The notes under the pieces were generated by a model. The model was not told the origin of the DNA and made no database searches. It saw nothing but the letters and a program-made list of their open reading frames with translations. 64,000 bases of DNA, taken from Flavobacterium cauense R2A-7. GTDB lineage: Bacteria > Bacteroidota > Bacteroidia > Flavobacteriales > Flavobacteriaceae. The translations under genes and the position numbers were made by a program. Position 1 is the first letter of the stretch. Every line of letters begins with the position of its first letter. The stretch covers positions 372,001-436,000 of the forward strand of contig NZ_AVBI01000012.1 of the NCBI RefSeq assembly GCF_000498475.1, written 5' to 3'. This document shows, piece by piece, positions 38,459 to 47,187 of this stretch.

Positions 38459-39134
38459 CTGATACTAACTTGTCATTTTGGTAATATTCAAAATACCATT
38501 GATTGTTTTTATTGAACACTACGCCTTGCAGACTATCTTTCTGAGCAATGTAAAAATTGCTTGCCGAAGTTTTAAAAAGTTTCATCACGACCTTAGGTGT
38601 CGTATCCACTAATTGAAAACCATTTGGAATAGGTTGCGCAAAAAACACAGTAGCGGCTACAGTACTTTCCATTTCCATTTTCATTTCGATTTCTTTTTCG
38701 GAAATGTCCTGTTTTGGATTACTTTTTAAAACCGAAAGCGATTTTCCAACTTCGCGAAATGCCTGAACATAGGCTTTTGCATACTCTTTTTCACGACTTG
38801 TTCCTTCACCCGAAACATAAACAACCTGATTTTTACAATCTTTCAATTGCAATTTAATTTTGGTCACAAGCAAATTGTTGTTTTCCAACATATCAGCATA
38901 AAGCGCTTTACATCGATTTTCAGCCAAATCCTGAGGTAAAATATCGGTGTCGTAATAGACTTCATACCCTTGTTTTTCCAAAACTGATTTTGTTAACGCA
39001 TTCAGGTTGTATTTATTGACCTCTTTTGAAAAACTAAATTTAGAGGAAACAATAATGTATTTGTAATCGGTAACATTTTGTGAAAAAACAACCGATGAAA
39101 ACAACAGGGCAAACAGTAACAAATATTTTTTCAT
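38436..39134 (-). CDS. secreted protein of unknown function
   Basis: A 232-residue protein with a clear signal peptide (MKKYLLLFALLFSSVVFSQ, cleavage after about residue 19). The mature part looks alpha/beta: YKYIIVSSKFSFSKEVNKYNLNALTKSVLEKQGYEV opens it, and Cys residues occur in ENRCKALYADM and LKDCKNQVVYV. I do not recognise a named family; similar periplasmic proteins are common in Flavobacteria. It is 1 bp from the HAD gene, likely co-transcribed, and its C-terminal codons form half of a terminator. Confidence 0.75.
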   Translation of the reverse strand: MKKYLLLFALLFSSVVFSQNVTDYKYIIVSSKFSFSKEVNKYNLNALTKSVLEKQGYEVYYDTDILPQDLAENRCKALYADMLENNNLLVTKIKLQLKDCKNQVVYVSGEGTSREKEYAKAYVQAFREVGKSLSVLKSNPKQDISEKEIEMKMEMESTVAATVFFAQPIPNGFQLVDTTPKVVMKLFKTSASNFYIAQKDSLQGVVFNKNNQWYFEYYQNDKLVSEKMEIKF

Positions 39135-39135
39135 T

Positions 39136-39825
39136 TTAAAGTATGTTTTTTAATTCTGAAAGATGATAAATCTGAGGAAAACTATGCGGTTCCTCGGTTT
39201 TGGTTTCATTGAAAAAAAGAGCATCCAACCCAATATTTTTAGCGCCTTCCATATCGGCCTCTAAACTATCGCCCACCATTAAGCTATTGCTTTTTTTAGC
39301 CTTAGCCAGCTGAAGTGCAAATTCAAAAATTTTCGGATTTGGTTTTTTAACCCCTGCCATTTCCGAATTGGTTACCGTAGTAAAATAATGTTCGATTTTG
39401 GCATTTTTCAGCTTTCCGTTTTGTACTTCCTGAAATCCGTTTGTAATGATGTGCAGATTGTACTTTGGTTTCAGGTAATCCAAAGCCTCTATAGCACCAT
39501 CAAACAGATGATTAAAAGTAGGCAGGTATTTTATATACTCTTCTGATATAAGATGAATATCGGCATCGCTCACTTGAAAAGGCACTAAATCGAAAACCTC
39601 CTTTAATCTTTTGTAACGAAGGGTAGCCTGATCGATTTTATCTTCACGGTACAAAGCCCAGTATTTCATATTTACCGGAACATAATGCTTGAGAAATTCG
39701 GTCAGACTGACTTGAATATGGTGCGAATTGAAAATTTTTTCGAAGGTCAGCGCCGAATTGCGTTCAAAATCCCAAAGCGTATGATCTAAATCAAAAAAAA
39801 TATCCGTTTTATTGGTAAACTTCAT
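39136..39825 (-). CDS. HAD-family nucleotidase, YjjG-like
   Basis: A 229-residue haloacid-dehalogenase hydrolase. Motif I DIFFDLDHTLWDFERN (nucleophile Asp13), motif II IITNGFQEVQ, motif III Lys in GVKKPNPKIFEFAL and motif IV MVGDSLEADMEGAKNIG are complete. Best resemblance is to YjjG, which dephosphorylates non-canonical pyrimidine nucleotides. It starts 3 bp after the OB-fold gene and reads into the secreted protein gene. Confidence 0.87.
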   Translation of the reverse strand: MKFTNKTDIFFDLDHTLWDFERNSALTFEKIFNSHHIQVSLTEFLKHYVPVNMKYWALYREDKIDQATLRYKRLKEVFDLVPFQVSDADIHLISEEYIKYLPTFNHLFDGAIEALDYLKPKYNLHIITNGFQEVQNGKLKNAKIEHYFTTVTNSEMAGVKKPNPKIFEFALQLAKAKKSNSLMVGDSLEADMEGAKNIGLDALFFNETKTEEPHSFPQIYHLSELKNIL

Positions 39826-39828
39826 TTC

Positions 39829-40374
39829 TTATTTTCCTCCTTTCACTATAACCGCATCTTCGATATGATAAATCCAGTCGTCTACATTATTATCATTATA
39901 TCGGAAAGTCCCTTCTAAAGTCACATACTGATCGGTTCTTAATTTCGGGTTACCGCCTCTGAATTTGATTCCCATAATGGTTTCCGGCCCTGATTTACCG
40001 CAGAAAAAACACGACGCAAATACGTTTTTACTCAGCGCATAACTTTTATTATCAATCGGAACAATGAATCCGCTCATTACGATACGTTTTTTTTGCATTT
40101 GCTTCAGTTTCGTATTGATGACAGGAAACTGAACTTCACCATAGGTTTTATCCTGTTTCTTCAAAAATTTGATTTCCCCTAGCAATTTCCAGGTTAGCGT
40201 ATCCGGATTGACCACAACAGGTTCTTTTTTAAACTCCAAAGAAAAACCGGCTTTCTGAATTTCACTTTCTTTTAAATTATCTGTTTTTAGTTTCTTTTCC
40301 TTCGGGGAATAAAAACTTTCCATGGCGAAAACCACGGCGATTAACACGATAATTGCAATTTGTTTTTTATGCAT
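39829..40374 (-). CDS. membrane-anchored OB-fold-like protein, DUF3299-type
   Basis: A 181-residue protein with an N-terminal hydrophobic segment (IAIIVLIAVVFAME) as signal or anchor. The C-terminal half, about 85-178, reads RIVMSGFIVPIDNK and then NVFASCFFCGKSGPET. This resembles DUF3299 proteins, which I judge to be OB-like, though with a CFFC motif in place of the usual Cys-Pro-rich loop. The CxxC could bind a metal. It overlaps the ABC permease gene by 8 bp, so it belongs to that operon and may be its extracytoplasmic partner. Function is inference. Confidence 0.65.
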   Translation of the reverse strand: MHKKQIAIIVLIAVVFAMESFYSPKEKKLKTDNLKESEIQKAGFSLEFKKEPVVVNPDTLTWKLLGEIKFLKKQDKTYGEVQFPVINTKLKQMQKKRIVMSGFIVPIDNKSYALSKNVFASCFFCGKSGPETIMGIKFRGGNPKLRTDQYVTLEGTFRYNDNNVDDWIYHIEDAVIVKGGK

Positions 40375-41581
40375 TTGCCAAAACTTTTGAAATGTTCAAC
40401 TTATAGGCTTTGACCGCAGGAATTACAGCAGCCAAAACGCCCACGAATATAGTTATTAAAAATAAAACCCCTTCTTTTTCCCAAACAAACTCCAACGGAT
40501 TGAATGCCATTTTGAATTCTTCGTCGGAGGATTTGGAAATAAAAATCAACGCTATTCTACCAAGAACCGTTCCAAAAAAGAACCCGATTACACACAAAAC
40601 CAAACTTTCAATGAGAATCAATTGCAACAACTGAAAACGCGAAGCTCCATTAACACGCAAGAGCGCAAATTCATATTTCCGTTCTTTCAACGTATTGAAC
40701 AGTGCTATAAAAATACTGATTCCCGAAATCAGCATAATACCATAAGCCAAATAGGTTAAAGCCTCAAGTCCTATCCCAAAAAGAGTGAAGAGACGGTTGA
40801 TTTCAATAGCGGGCGATGCGGCCTGCATTTTGGTATTCTGCGCAATGAGCCTTGGCCAAAGCACAATTCCCATTTTGTTTCTAAATTTCAACAACACCGC
40901 GGTAATTTCTTTTCCTTCTTCGGAATTGAGCGCTGCCGCATGATGTTCTTCCCCTTCCTCATGTTCGTGGGTATCGTGCATCGCCCAAACGCTCTGAACA
41001 TTCGACAGAATCAGATTGTCTATTACTTTACCGGTTTTGGAAGCAATTCCCACAACTTTGTAAGCGGCTTCCTCGTGCTTTTCGCCTTCTTTGGCGTCCC
41101 CGTGTGATCCTAAAAAAGTATCGCCGACTTTCATATTCAGTTTTTCCGCAATAGCAGCTCCCAATACAACCTCGAAATTATTGCTAAAAACTTTTCCGGT
41201 CACTATTTTGGCATTGAATTTATCTAAATAAGTCGGGGTGGTACCCACAATTTTAAATCCGAGATAATTATCCCCAAAAGCCAAAGGAATCGCTGTTTTT
41301 ACAAACGGATTTTGCATCCAGGTTTTCGCTTCGGCATAATCGATATTACCAGGAGGAGCATCGACTTGATAAACAGAAGACAATACCAACTGTAACGGAC
41401 TTCCCTGCGCACCCAGAACCAAATCAATATCATCGGCATTGCTTGAAAACTGTTCTTCAAATTGTTTTTGCAATAAAATCAAAACGGTAATAATCGCAAC
41501 ACTGGCCATAAGTAAAATGACACTCAAAACAGTATTTAACGGCTTAAACCATGTATTTCGCCAGGCTAGTTTTGCTATCAT
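40367..41581 (-). CDS. ABC transporter permease (FtsX/MacB type) with His/Glu-rich loop
   Basis: A 404-residue MacB/LolC-type permease with one N-terminal helix, a large periplasmic domain and three C-terminal helices (last about 375-395). The periplasmic domain contains an unusual charged loop near residues 200-216 (DTHEHEEGEEHHAA), and a second HEEAA stretch just before it. Such loops suggest divalent-metal binding. The gene overlaps the ATPase gene by 4 bp (ATGA) and the OB-fold gene by 8 bp. The family works in lipoprotein, lipid, peptide or metal-related export rather than uptake. Confidence 0.85.
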   Translation of the reverse strand: MIAKLAWRNTWFKPLNTVLSVILLMASVAIITVLILLQKQFEEQFSSNADDIDLVLGAQGSPLQLVLSSVYQVDAPPGNIDYAEAKTWMQNPFVKTAIPLAFGDNYLGFKIVGTTPTYLDKFNAKIVTGKVFSNNFEVVLGAAIAEKLNMKVGDTFLGSHGDAKEGEKHEEAAYKVVGIASKTGKVIDNLILSNVQSVWAMHDTHEHEEGEEHHAAALNSEEGKEITAVLLKFRNKMGIVLWPRLIAQNTKMQAASPAIEINRLFTLFGIGLEALTYLAYGIMLISGISIFIALFNTLKERKYEFALLRVNGASRFQLLQLILIESLVLCVIGFFFGTVLGRIALIFISKSSDEEFKMAFNPLEFVWEKEGVLFLITIFVGVLAAVIPAVKAYKLNISKVLANA

Positions 41582-42207
41582 GAAAGTGAAATTTGATTAG
41601 GAAACCGTTCTTTCAAACGCGAATCGTGAGTTACGATTACCAAAGCGGTGTTGAATTCTTTGGCTAAATTTTCTAACAGATTAGCCACTTTAAAGGTGTT
41701 CTCGTCGTCTAAACTTGATGTGGGTTCGTCTGCTAAAAGCAATTTCGGTTCGTTAATCAATGCTCTTGCAATGGAAACGCGTTGTTGCTGTCCGATACTG
41801 AGTTGCGATGGAAGTTTGCACAACTGTTCTCCCAAATCCAAATGTTCCAAAAGTTGTTTTGCTTTTTGTATTTTCTGTTCACCGGAAGCAAGCCAGGAAG
41901 CCAGCGCAACGTTTTCTAAAACCGTAAAGGCTTCCACGAAATGCGATTGCTGCAATACCAATCCGATATTTTTGCCTCTAAATTGATCGAGCTTTCGTTC
42001 CGAAAAAAAATTAATGGCAGTATTGTCGATTGAAATTTCTCCCGATTTAGGACGTAACAATCCTCCGAGCAAATGCAACAAAGTTGTTTTCCCAACTCCG
42101 GAGTTACCCGTAACCAAAAGCGTTTCGCCTTCCTTACAAAGAATATCCGGAAAAGAAAATTCGGTTGATTTCCCGTATGAAAACGTAATTTTTTTTGTGC
42201 TTATCAC
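41578..42207 (-). CDS. ABC transporter ATP-binding protein
   Basis: A 209-residue ATPase of the LolD/MacB branch. Walker A TGNSGVGKTTLLHL at about 33-46, signature LSIGQQQRVSIARAL, Walker B LLLADEPTSSLD and the switch His in VTHDS are intact. The start is GTG at 42207. A near-consensus TATCTTTC box lies at 42234-42227. It is the first gene of the ATPase-permease-OB-fold operon. Confidence 0.92.
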   Translation of the reverse strand: MISTKKITFSYGKSTEFSFPDILCKEGETLLVTGNSGVGKTTLLHLLGGLLRPKSGEISIDNTAINFFSERKLDQFRGKNIGLVLQQSHFVEAFTVLENVALASWLASGEQKIQKAKQLLEHLDLGEQLCKLPSQLSIGQQQRVSIARALINEPKLLLADEPTSSLDDENTFKVANLLENLAKEFNTALVIVTHDSRLKERFPNQISLS

Positions 42208-42336
42208 CTTAAATCAATTAAGTTGCGAAAGATACTAAAAATCAGTTTTAAACTTCATCATTTTATCTGAAACCCTATCATAATTAACGTCTCTTTTAGA
42301 TTTCAACCTATTTTACAATCAATAATTAGATATCTT

Positions 42337-42365
42337 AAAAATGGGTAGCCTATTGACTACCCATT
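42337..42365 (-). terminator. terminator after the two-lipoprotein operon
   Basis: Perfect 9-bp stem AATGGGTAG / CTACCCATT (42340-42348 and 42357-42365) with an 8-base loop; on the minus strand followed by a TTTT tract. Confidence 0.85.
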
Positions 42366-42370
42366 CTCAT

Positions 42371-42928
42371 CTATCTCACTAATATATCTTGATTGTCAAG
42401 GGAAATAATTCTGTAATCAAAATCATCTTCCTTTTGCAATTGTTCAATTACACTATCAATTTTGCTTTTTGACAATCTGCCTAATTTATAAGAATATAAA
42501 AAAATAATGGTGTGCTTATTTGAATCTAATTTCAGACTCTTTAAAACTTCTACATCTGAAGTATCATTCATTACAATTCTTTCATCTTTTTCTTTAAATT
42601 GACGATAAAGCCTCGCAATCTGTCCCTGGCAACTTTTAACCGTTAATTGGTCAGCACTTACAAAACTGTCGCCATTCACTATCCCGTAATATGTTGAGAG
42701 TCTTTTATCAAGAATATCATCACCAACCGAACTCAACTCTATATCACTTAAAAACACGACTTTCTCTTTCGGATATTTTTTCGAGAAAAGTTTTTCAATA
42801 TATATTTCTTTCGATGGAAATTTATCTTGAGTATTAGCACTGTAAAATAAAGAAGAAATTGTTTTACAAGAATGCAACCCTACAACAAGTAGTAGTGACA
42901 ATAAAAAAAAAGATTTGCATTTTATCAT
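42371..42928 (-). CDS. lipoprotein-like protein of unknown function
   Basis: A 185-residue protein with a lipoprotein signal peptide (lipobox LHSC, Cys21). The mature region is Lys/Ser/Asp-rich and ends in a helical stretch (KSKIDSVIEQLQKEDDF). The segment HTIIFLYSYKLGRLSKSKID looks like a beta-strand and helix of an alpha/beta fold. No known family is recognised. It overlaps the upstream gene by 4 bp (ATGA), so the two are translationally coupled. AT-richer than neighbouring genes. Confidence 0.72.
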   Translation of the reverse strand: MIKCKSFFLLSLLLVVGLHSCKTISSLFYSANTQDKFPSKEIYIEKLFSKKYPKEKVVFLSDIELSSVGDDILDKRLSTYYGIVNGDSFVSADQLTVKSCQGQIARLYRQFKEKDERIVMNDTSDVEVLKSLKLDSNKHTIIFLYSYKLGRLSKSKIDSVIEQLQKEDDFDYRIISLDNQDILVR

Positions 42929-43431
42929 AATAAATCAACTGTTACTATTATTTCTTCCTTAGTATATTTTGGCAAATATTCTCCTGTCTTAATAATTACT
43001 TCATCATCAATTTTGTAATCACTATCGAATCCAAAAGTATCGAAATCATTTTTTGAAAATGTTGGCAAAGACATTATTTCAATAGGAAAATGTAATTCCA
43101 ACCTATTATCATCAAGCACAACAGCTACAACAGAAACTTTATTTGTAACAGCATCATAATTCGATACTTTTCCGTTAAAATACGGCAGACAATCTCTCAC
43201 CCACTCCCCATGTATACAAAACGAAAACCTACTAGTACAATCCGTTGAAGCTCGGTGAAGAGCTACATAATCGAAATCATAACTCCATGATTCAGATGTC
43301 CCAGGCGGACATGGTAATCTTTTGGATGTAACATCGGATAAATTCAAAGTATCTATTTTTGATTCGAAACCAGAATCATTACTACAAGAGAAAAAAAATG
43401 CCGTTACAGCAATAAATAAAATTTTTTTCAT
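42925..43431 (-). CDS. lipoprotein-like protein of unknown function
   Basis: A 168-residue protein with a lipoprotein signal peptide (MKKILFIAVTAFFFSC, Cys16 followed by Ser/Asn). The mature part has four more cysteines in its first half (RLPCPPG, STDC, SFCIHG, RDCLPYF), suggesting disulfides. I recognise no family. It is the first gene of a two-gene operon with the following lipoprotein-like gene and is AT-rich compared with its neighbours. Confidence 0.72.
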   Translation of the reverse strand: MKKILFIAVTAFFFSCSNDSGFESKIDTLNLSDVTSKRLPCPPGTSESWSYDFDYVALHRASTDCTSRFSFCIHGEWVRDCLPYFNGKVSNYDAVTNKVSVVAVVLDDNRLELHFPIEIMSLPTFSKNDFDTFGFDSDYKIDDEVIIKTGEYLPKYTKEEIIVTVDLL

Positions 43432-43528
43432 TTTTTTTTTAGATTTTTTAAGTTTAAATAATTGAATTGGTTAACCACGACAAATTAAAATATAATAAAA
43501 ATCTTACACAAATAAAATATGAAAAATA

Positions 43529-44221
43529 TTACAAAATTCCTTCATCGGCAAAACTGAAATAACTTTTCTCCGTTACAATCACATGGTCTAACACCAAAAT
43601 ATCCAATTGTTTTCCGGCTTCTTTGAGTTTTCGGGTAATCTGTTTGTCGGCTTCGCTCGCCTGCAAAACACCTGACGGATGATTATGGCACAACACAAGC
43701 GAAGTGGCATTGTGTTCTAAAGCGGTTTTAAAAATAATACGGATATCGACAACGGTTCCGGTAATGCCGCCTTTACTGATTTGCGTTTTATAAATTACCT
43801 TGTTGGAATTGTTCAGATACAACACCCAAAACTCCTCATGAGGCAGTTCGCCGACAATGGGCTGCATAATTTCAAAAACAGCTTTACTGGAAGTAATTTT
43901 CTTAAGTTCCAATGTTTCTTCCGCTCTTCGTCGTCTGCCCAATTCCAAAGCTGCTATAATGGTAATCGCTTTGGCTTCTCCAATTCCTTTAAAAGTCGTC
44001 AACTGTTTTAATGATAATTTTCCTAAAGTATTCAGATTGTTATCAGTGCTGATTAAGATTCGTTTGGACAATTCTACCGCACTTTCATTTCGACTTCCGG
44101 AACCAATCAGTATGGCAATCAATTCGGCGTCACTCAACACGGATTTGCCTTTCAGCATTAGTTTTTCTCTTGGCTTATCGTCTTCTGCCCAATATTTTAT
44201 GGCGAAATTGGTTGGTTCCAT
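43529..44221 (-). CDS. radC: RadC-family JAB/MPN-domain protein
   Basis: A 230-residue protein: an N-terminal helix-hairpin-helix (TFKGIGEAKAITI at about 68-80) and a C-terminal JAB1/MPN metal domain with Glu in HEEFWVLYLN and the HNHPSG motif plus Asp (about 178-190). The family is named for a supposed DNA-repair role that has been withdrawn; its activity is unclear. It is divergent from the DUF1287 gene with a 51-bp spacer. Confidence 0.95.
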   Translation of the reverse strand: MEPTNFAIKYWAEDDKPREKLMLKGKSVLSDAELIAILIGSGSRNESAVELSKRILISTDNNLNTLGKLSLKQLTTFKGIGEAKAITIIAALELGRRRRAEETLELKKITSSKAVFEIMQPIVGELPHEEFWVLYLNNSNKVIYKTQISKGGITGTVVDIRIIFKTALEHNATSLVLCHNHPSGVLQASEADKQITRKLKEAGKQLDILVLDHVIVTEKSYFSFADEGIL

Positions 44222-44272
44222 GGCGTATACTTTTACAATGATTATTGGCGTTATAAATAAAAACCGAAAATA

Positions 44273-44860
44273 ATGAAAGTAGTTTACATTTTGATTCTTT
44301 CTGTATTATTTTTTAGCTTTTATCCTACAGAAAATCATTTTCAGCAAAAACTGTCTGATGCGGCTCTTCAGTTAACAAAAGATAAAGTGATGTATGATCC
44401 GGCTTATGTTTCCATCAAATATCCGAATGGTGACGTTCCTAAAAACAAAGGAGTTTGCACTGATGTTGTGATTCGTGCTTACCGAAAACTGGGCATCGAT
44501 TTACAGAAGGAAGTACACGAAGACATGAAAGCGAACTTTTCATTGTATCCGAATTTGAAAAAATGGGGATTAAAAACGACCGATACTAATATTGACCATA
44601 GACGTGTTCCTAATTTAGAAGTATTCTTCGGACGAAAAGGACAAAAACTCAAAATCTCAGACAATCCCAAAGAGTATAAAACCGGTGAATTGGTTACCTG
44701 GATGATTAATGATAAATTACCTCATATCGGAATTATTACAAATAAAAAATCACCGGACGGAAAACGCCCGATGATTGTTCATAATGTGGGTGCCGGACAG
44801 GTTTTAGAAGACTGTCTTTTCGACTATACTATTGTAGGGCATTTTTATTATGGAAAATGA
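44273..44860 (+). CDS. DUF1287 secreted protein, NlpC/P60-like
   Basis: A 195-residue protein with an N-terminal hydrophobic signal (VVYILILSVLFFSF). The DUF1287 domain follows with the likely nucleophile Cys62 in NKGVCTDVVIRAYRKLG, His near 153 in LPHIGIIT and a third residue (His) in IVHNVGAGQ. This arrangement is typical of NlpC/P60-like amidases or peptidases acting at the cell wall, but the substrate is not established for DUF1287. Confidence 0.88.
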   Translation: MKVVYILILSVLFFSFYPTENHFQQKLSDAALQLTKDKVMYDPAYVSIKYPNGDVPKNKGVCTDVVIRAYRKLGIDLQKEVHEDMKANFSLYPNLKKWGLKTTDTNIDHRRVPNLEVFFGRKGQKLKISDNPKEYKTGELVTWMINDKLPHIGIITNKKSPDGKRPMIVHNVGAGQVLEDCLFDYTIVGHFYYGK

Positions 44861-44878
44861 ATTTGCTTCGTAGCGCTC

Positions 44879-44953
44879 TGTCATTTCGACCAACGGGAGA
44901 AATCTCATAATACTTGGTCTGGAAAAGGAGATTCCTCCTCCGTCGGAATGACA
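44879..44953. repeat. 75-bp imperfect palindrome (REP-like)
   Basis: Left arm TGTCATTTCGACCAACGGG and right arm ending CCGTCGGAATGACA are reverse complements with few mismatches; inner GAGAAATCTC pairs with GAGATTCCTC. It lies 18 bp after the DUF1287 gene and before the convergent Mpl-like gene. There is no T-run, so it is a repeat element rather than a canonical terminator. Confidence 0.7.
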
Positions 44954-44982
44954 AAACGGTTAACCAATATCCATTTTTCAAA

Positions 44983-46338
44983 TTAACTAATCAACCCTTT
45001 CACTTCATCAAAATTCAAACCGCCGTAATTTCCGGAACTCATCAATAACAAAGCAGAGTTCTCCAAATCAAGGCCGAACAAATAGTTTTTAAAATCGGCC
45101 GGATTCGTGTAAATAATCAAATCATCGCGTTTGAAAGATTGTGCGATTTGCTCGTACGTTACTTCCTCCAGCTGTTTTATTTTAACTGCATCGGGCGAAT
45201 AGAACACTACGGCTACATCGGCATTATCTAAAGCACCTTCGTATTCTTTTAAAAACGCAGCGTTTAAACTGCTGTAGGTGTGCAGTTCCAGACATGCCAC
45301 TAAAGTGCGGTTCGGATATTGTTCTTTTACCGCTTTAGTCGTCGCAGCCACTTTACTTGGTGAGTGTGCGAAATCTTTGTAAGCTACTTTCGTTTTGCTT
45401 TCGGCTATTTTCTCCAAGCGTTTGGAAGCGCCTTTGAAACTGGCAATTGCTTCATAAAAATCCGCTTCATCAACCCCCATATTTTGGCAAATCCATTTGG
45501 CTCCGGCTAAATTATTTAGGTTGTGGGCACCGAAAACTTCAATCGGCATAGGACCTTCAGGGGTTTCTAATAATGTCACACCATTTTCCACCGTATAATC
45601 TGGCGTATGATAAGCCATTTTACGAATCGGATTGGTTGCGGCTTCGGCTACACGTTTTACTTCCGGATCGTTTTCGTTATAAACTAAGATTCCACCGTTA
45701 GTTATTTTCTGAATGAAAATTTCGAATTGCTCTACATAATTCTCATACGTCGGAAACACATTGATATGATCCCAGGCAATTCCGCTGATTAACGCGATAT
45801 TAGGCTGATACAAATGAAATTTCGGTCGACGGTCCATTGGAGAAGACAGGTATTCGTCGCCTTCCAATACGATAAAATCGTTTTCTTCGGTTAAATGCAC
45901 CATCGTATCAAAACCTTCCAATTGAGCTCCAACCATGTAATCCACTTCAATACCGTGATAATGCATCACGTGTAAAATCATCGAAGTAATGGTTGTTTTT
46001 CCGTGCGAACCGCCAATGACTACGCGGGTTTTATTTTTGGATTGTTCGTATAAAAATTCGGGATACGAGTATATTTTCAATCCCAATTCCTGGGCTTTCA
46101 GCAATTCGGGATTGTCGGCTTTGGCATGCATTCCAAGGATAATCGCTTCAATATCCGAAGTTATTTTTTCAGGAAACCAACCAAATGCTGCAGGTAACAA
46201 ACCTTTTTTCTCTAATCTTGATTTTGAAGGTTCAAAAATAGCATCGTCACTACCGGTGACTTTATATCCTTTACTGTGTAATGCAAGTGCTAAATTGTGC
46301 ATCGCTGCACCGCCAATGGCGATAAAATGTGTTCTCAT
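44983..46338 (-). CDS. mpl: UDP-N-acetylmuramate:tripeptide ligase, Mpl-like
   Basis: A 451-residue Mur-ligase fold enzyme. The N-terminal Rossmann domain has HFIAIGGAAMHNLALALHSKG; the ATP loop is GGSHGKTTITSMI near residue 108-120; the central domain has LEGDEYLSS; the C-terminal domain has KDFAHSPSKVAATTKA. The signature fits Mpl, which re-attaches the recycled L-Ala-D-Glu-meso-A2pm peptide to UDP-MurNAc, rather than MurC, which is longer and has different N-terminal motifs. Confidence 0.88.
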   Translation of the reverse strand: MRTHFIAIGGAAMHNLALALHSKGYKVTGSDDAIFEPSKSRLEKKGLLPAAFGWFPEKITSDIEAIILGMHAKADNPELLKAQELGLKIYSYPEFLYEQSKNKTRVVIGGSHGKTTITSMILHVMHYHGIEVDYMVGAQLEGFDTMVHLTEENDFIVLEGDEYLSSPMDRRPKFHLYQPNIALISGIAWDHINVFPTYENYVEQFEIFIQKITNGGILVYNENDPEVKRVAEAATNPIRKMAYHTPDYTVENGVTLLETPEGPMPIEVFGAHNLNNLAGAKWICQNMGVDEADFYEAIASFKGASKRLEKIAESKTKVAYKDFAHSPSKVAATTKAVKEQYPNRTLVACLELHTYSSLNAAFLKEYEGALDNADVAVVFYSPDAVKIKQLEEVTYEQIAQSFKRDDLIIYTNPADFKNYLFGLDLENSALLLMSSGNYGGLNFDEVKGLIS

Positions 46339-46349
46339 ATGTATTGATC

Positions 46350-46376
46350 GAAAGTTGAAAGCTAAAGTCGAAAGTC
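46350..46376. repeat. short array with 7-bp period (GAAAGTT)
   Basis: GAAAGTT GAAAGCT AAAGTC GAAAGTC in the spacer between the TPR gene and the Mpl-like gene. Confidence 0.5.
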
Positions 46377-46400
46377 GGTCACAACTTCTAAATTCAGCTT

Positions 46401-47090
46401 CTACCCTATTTTTTGATATTCTTTTTTAAAATCTTCCGCTTTTTGACGGTCTTTAATCTTGTTCAAATATAAATCATAAAGTTTTTCGAAAGTGGTTTTT
46501 GAATTACCAATTTCATGGGCTTTCTTATAATTTATTTCGGCTTTGGGATAGCGTTTAAAATAAACGTCGATATAGCCTTTTGCCAAATAACCATCGACTT
46601 TGGAAAGCTGTAACAGTTCATCCGCATATTGCTGAGCCTTGGCTTCACTGCCTCCCACAATTCCGGGTAATTCAACGTACAATATAACGAGTGCCCAGCG
46701 GGTTTCCACATGTTTGGTATCGAGTTTTGCTGCCGTTTCAAAAGCCGTTTCAATATCATCAATCATTCCGATTGCCTGTAATTTACTGACTTCCTTGGCT
46801 TTCATTCCCATAGCGCCTCCGTACTTGTAATAGTAATCTGCATGCTTTGGAAACCTTGTTTTTAATTTTTTATAATAGTCGATGGCAACATCCCACTGTT
46901 TTTGATGACCGGCGATATCCCCAAGGTATTCCGTTATTTTGAAATCGTTTGGTTTTTGCCGAAGCAGACTTTCAAACAACGGTTTGGCTGAGGCATACTT
47001 TTTCTGTTCGAATAGCTTTTGTGCTTTCTCAAAATCGGATTGCGACCAGAGCAGTATCGGAAATAATAAAAAAAGAAGAAGTTGCTTCAT
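46401..47090 (-). CDS. TPR-repeat protein, secreted
   Basis: A 229-residue protein with a signal peptide (MKQLLLFLLFPILLWSQS) and several tetratricopeptide repeats, for example FEKAQKLFEQKKYASAKPLFESLLRQ and WDVAIDYYKKLKTRFPKHADYYY, spanning about residues 20-225. TPR proteins are scaffolds for protein contacts; the partner is unknown. A TATTTTTG box ends four bases before the ATG, suggesting a leaderless transcript. It is divergent from the large macroglobulin gene. Confidence 0.88.
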   Translation of the reverse strand: MKQLLLFLLFPILLWSQSDFEKAQKLFEQKKYASAKPLFESLLRQKPNDFKITEYLGDIAGHQKQWDVAIDYYKKLKTRFPKHADYYYKYGGAMGMKAKEVSKLQAIGMIDDIETAFETAAKLDTKHVETRWALVILYVELPGIVGGSEAKAQQYADELLQLSKVDGYLAKGYIDVYFKRYPKAEINYKKAHEIGNSKTTFEKLYDLYLNKIKDRQKAEDFKKEYQKIG

Positions 47091-47094
47091 GCTT

Positions 47095-47102
47095 CAAAAA
47101 TA
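47095..47102 (-). promoter_or_regulatory. -7 box (TATTTTTG) four bases from the TPR gene ATG
   Basis: Perfect TAnnTTTG match on the minus strand; AAGC separates it from the ATG at 47090. No TTG at -33. Confidence 0.5.
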
Positions 47103-47187
47103 AGGAAATGAAATAAAATCCTTTTAACTTTTAAACAATATTCAGAGAAATTAAATATTGCAGTATATTGCTGACAAATTAAAAAAA

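Noticed and set aside
44879..44953. Terminator call for the palindrome after the DUF1287 gene
   Set aside because: No T-run on either strand and long imperfect arms; treated as a REP-like repeat.
47158..47187. TTG start for the macroglobulin gene
   Set aside because: It adds ten charged residues before an otherwise perfect signal peptide that begins at the ATG at 47188.
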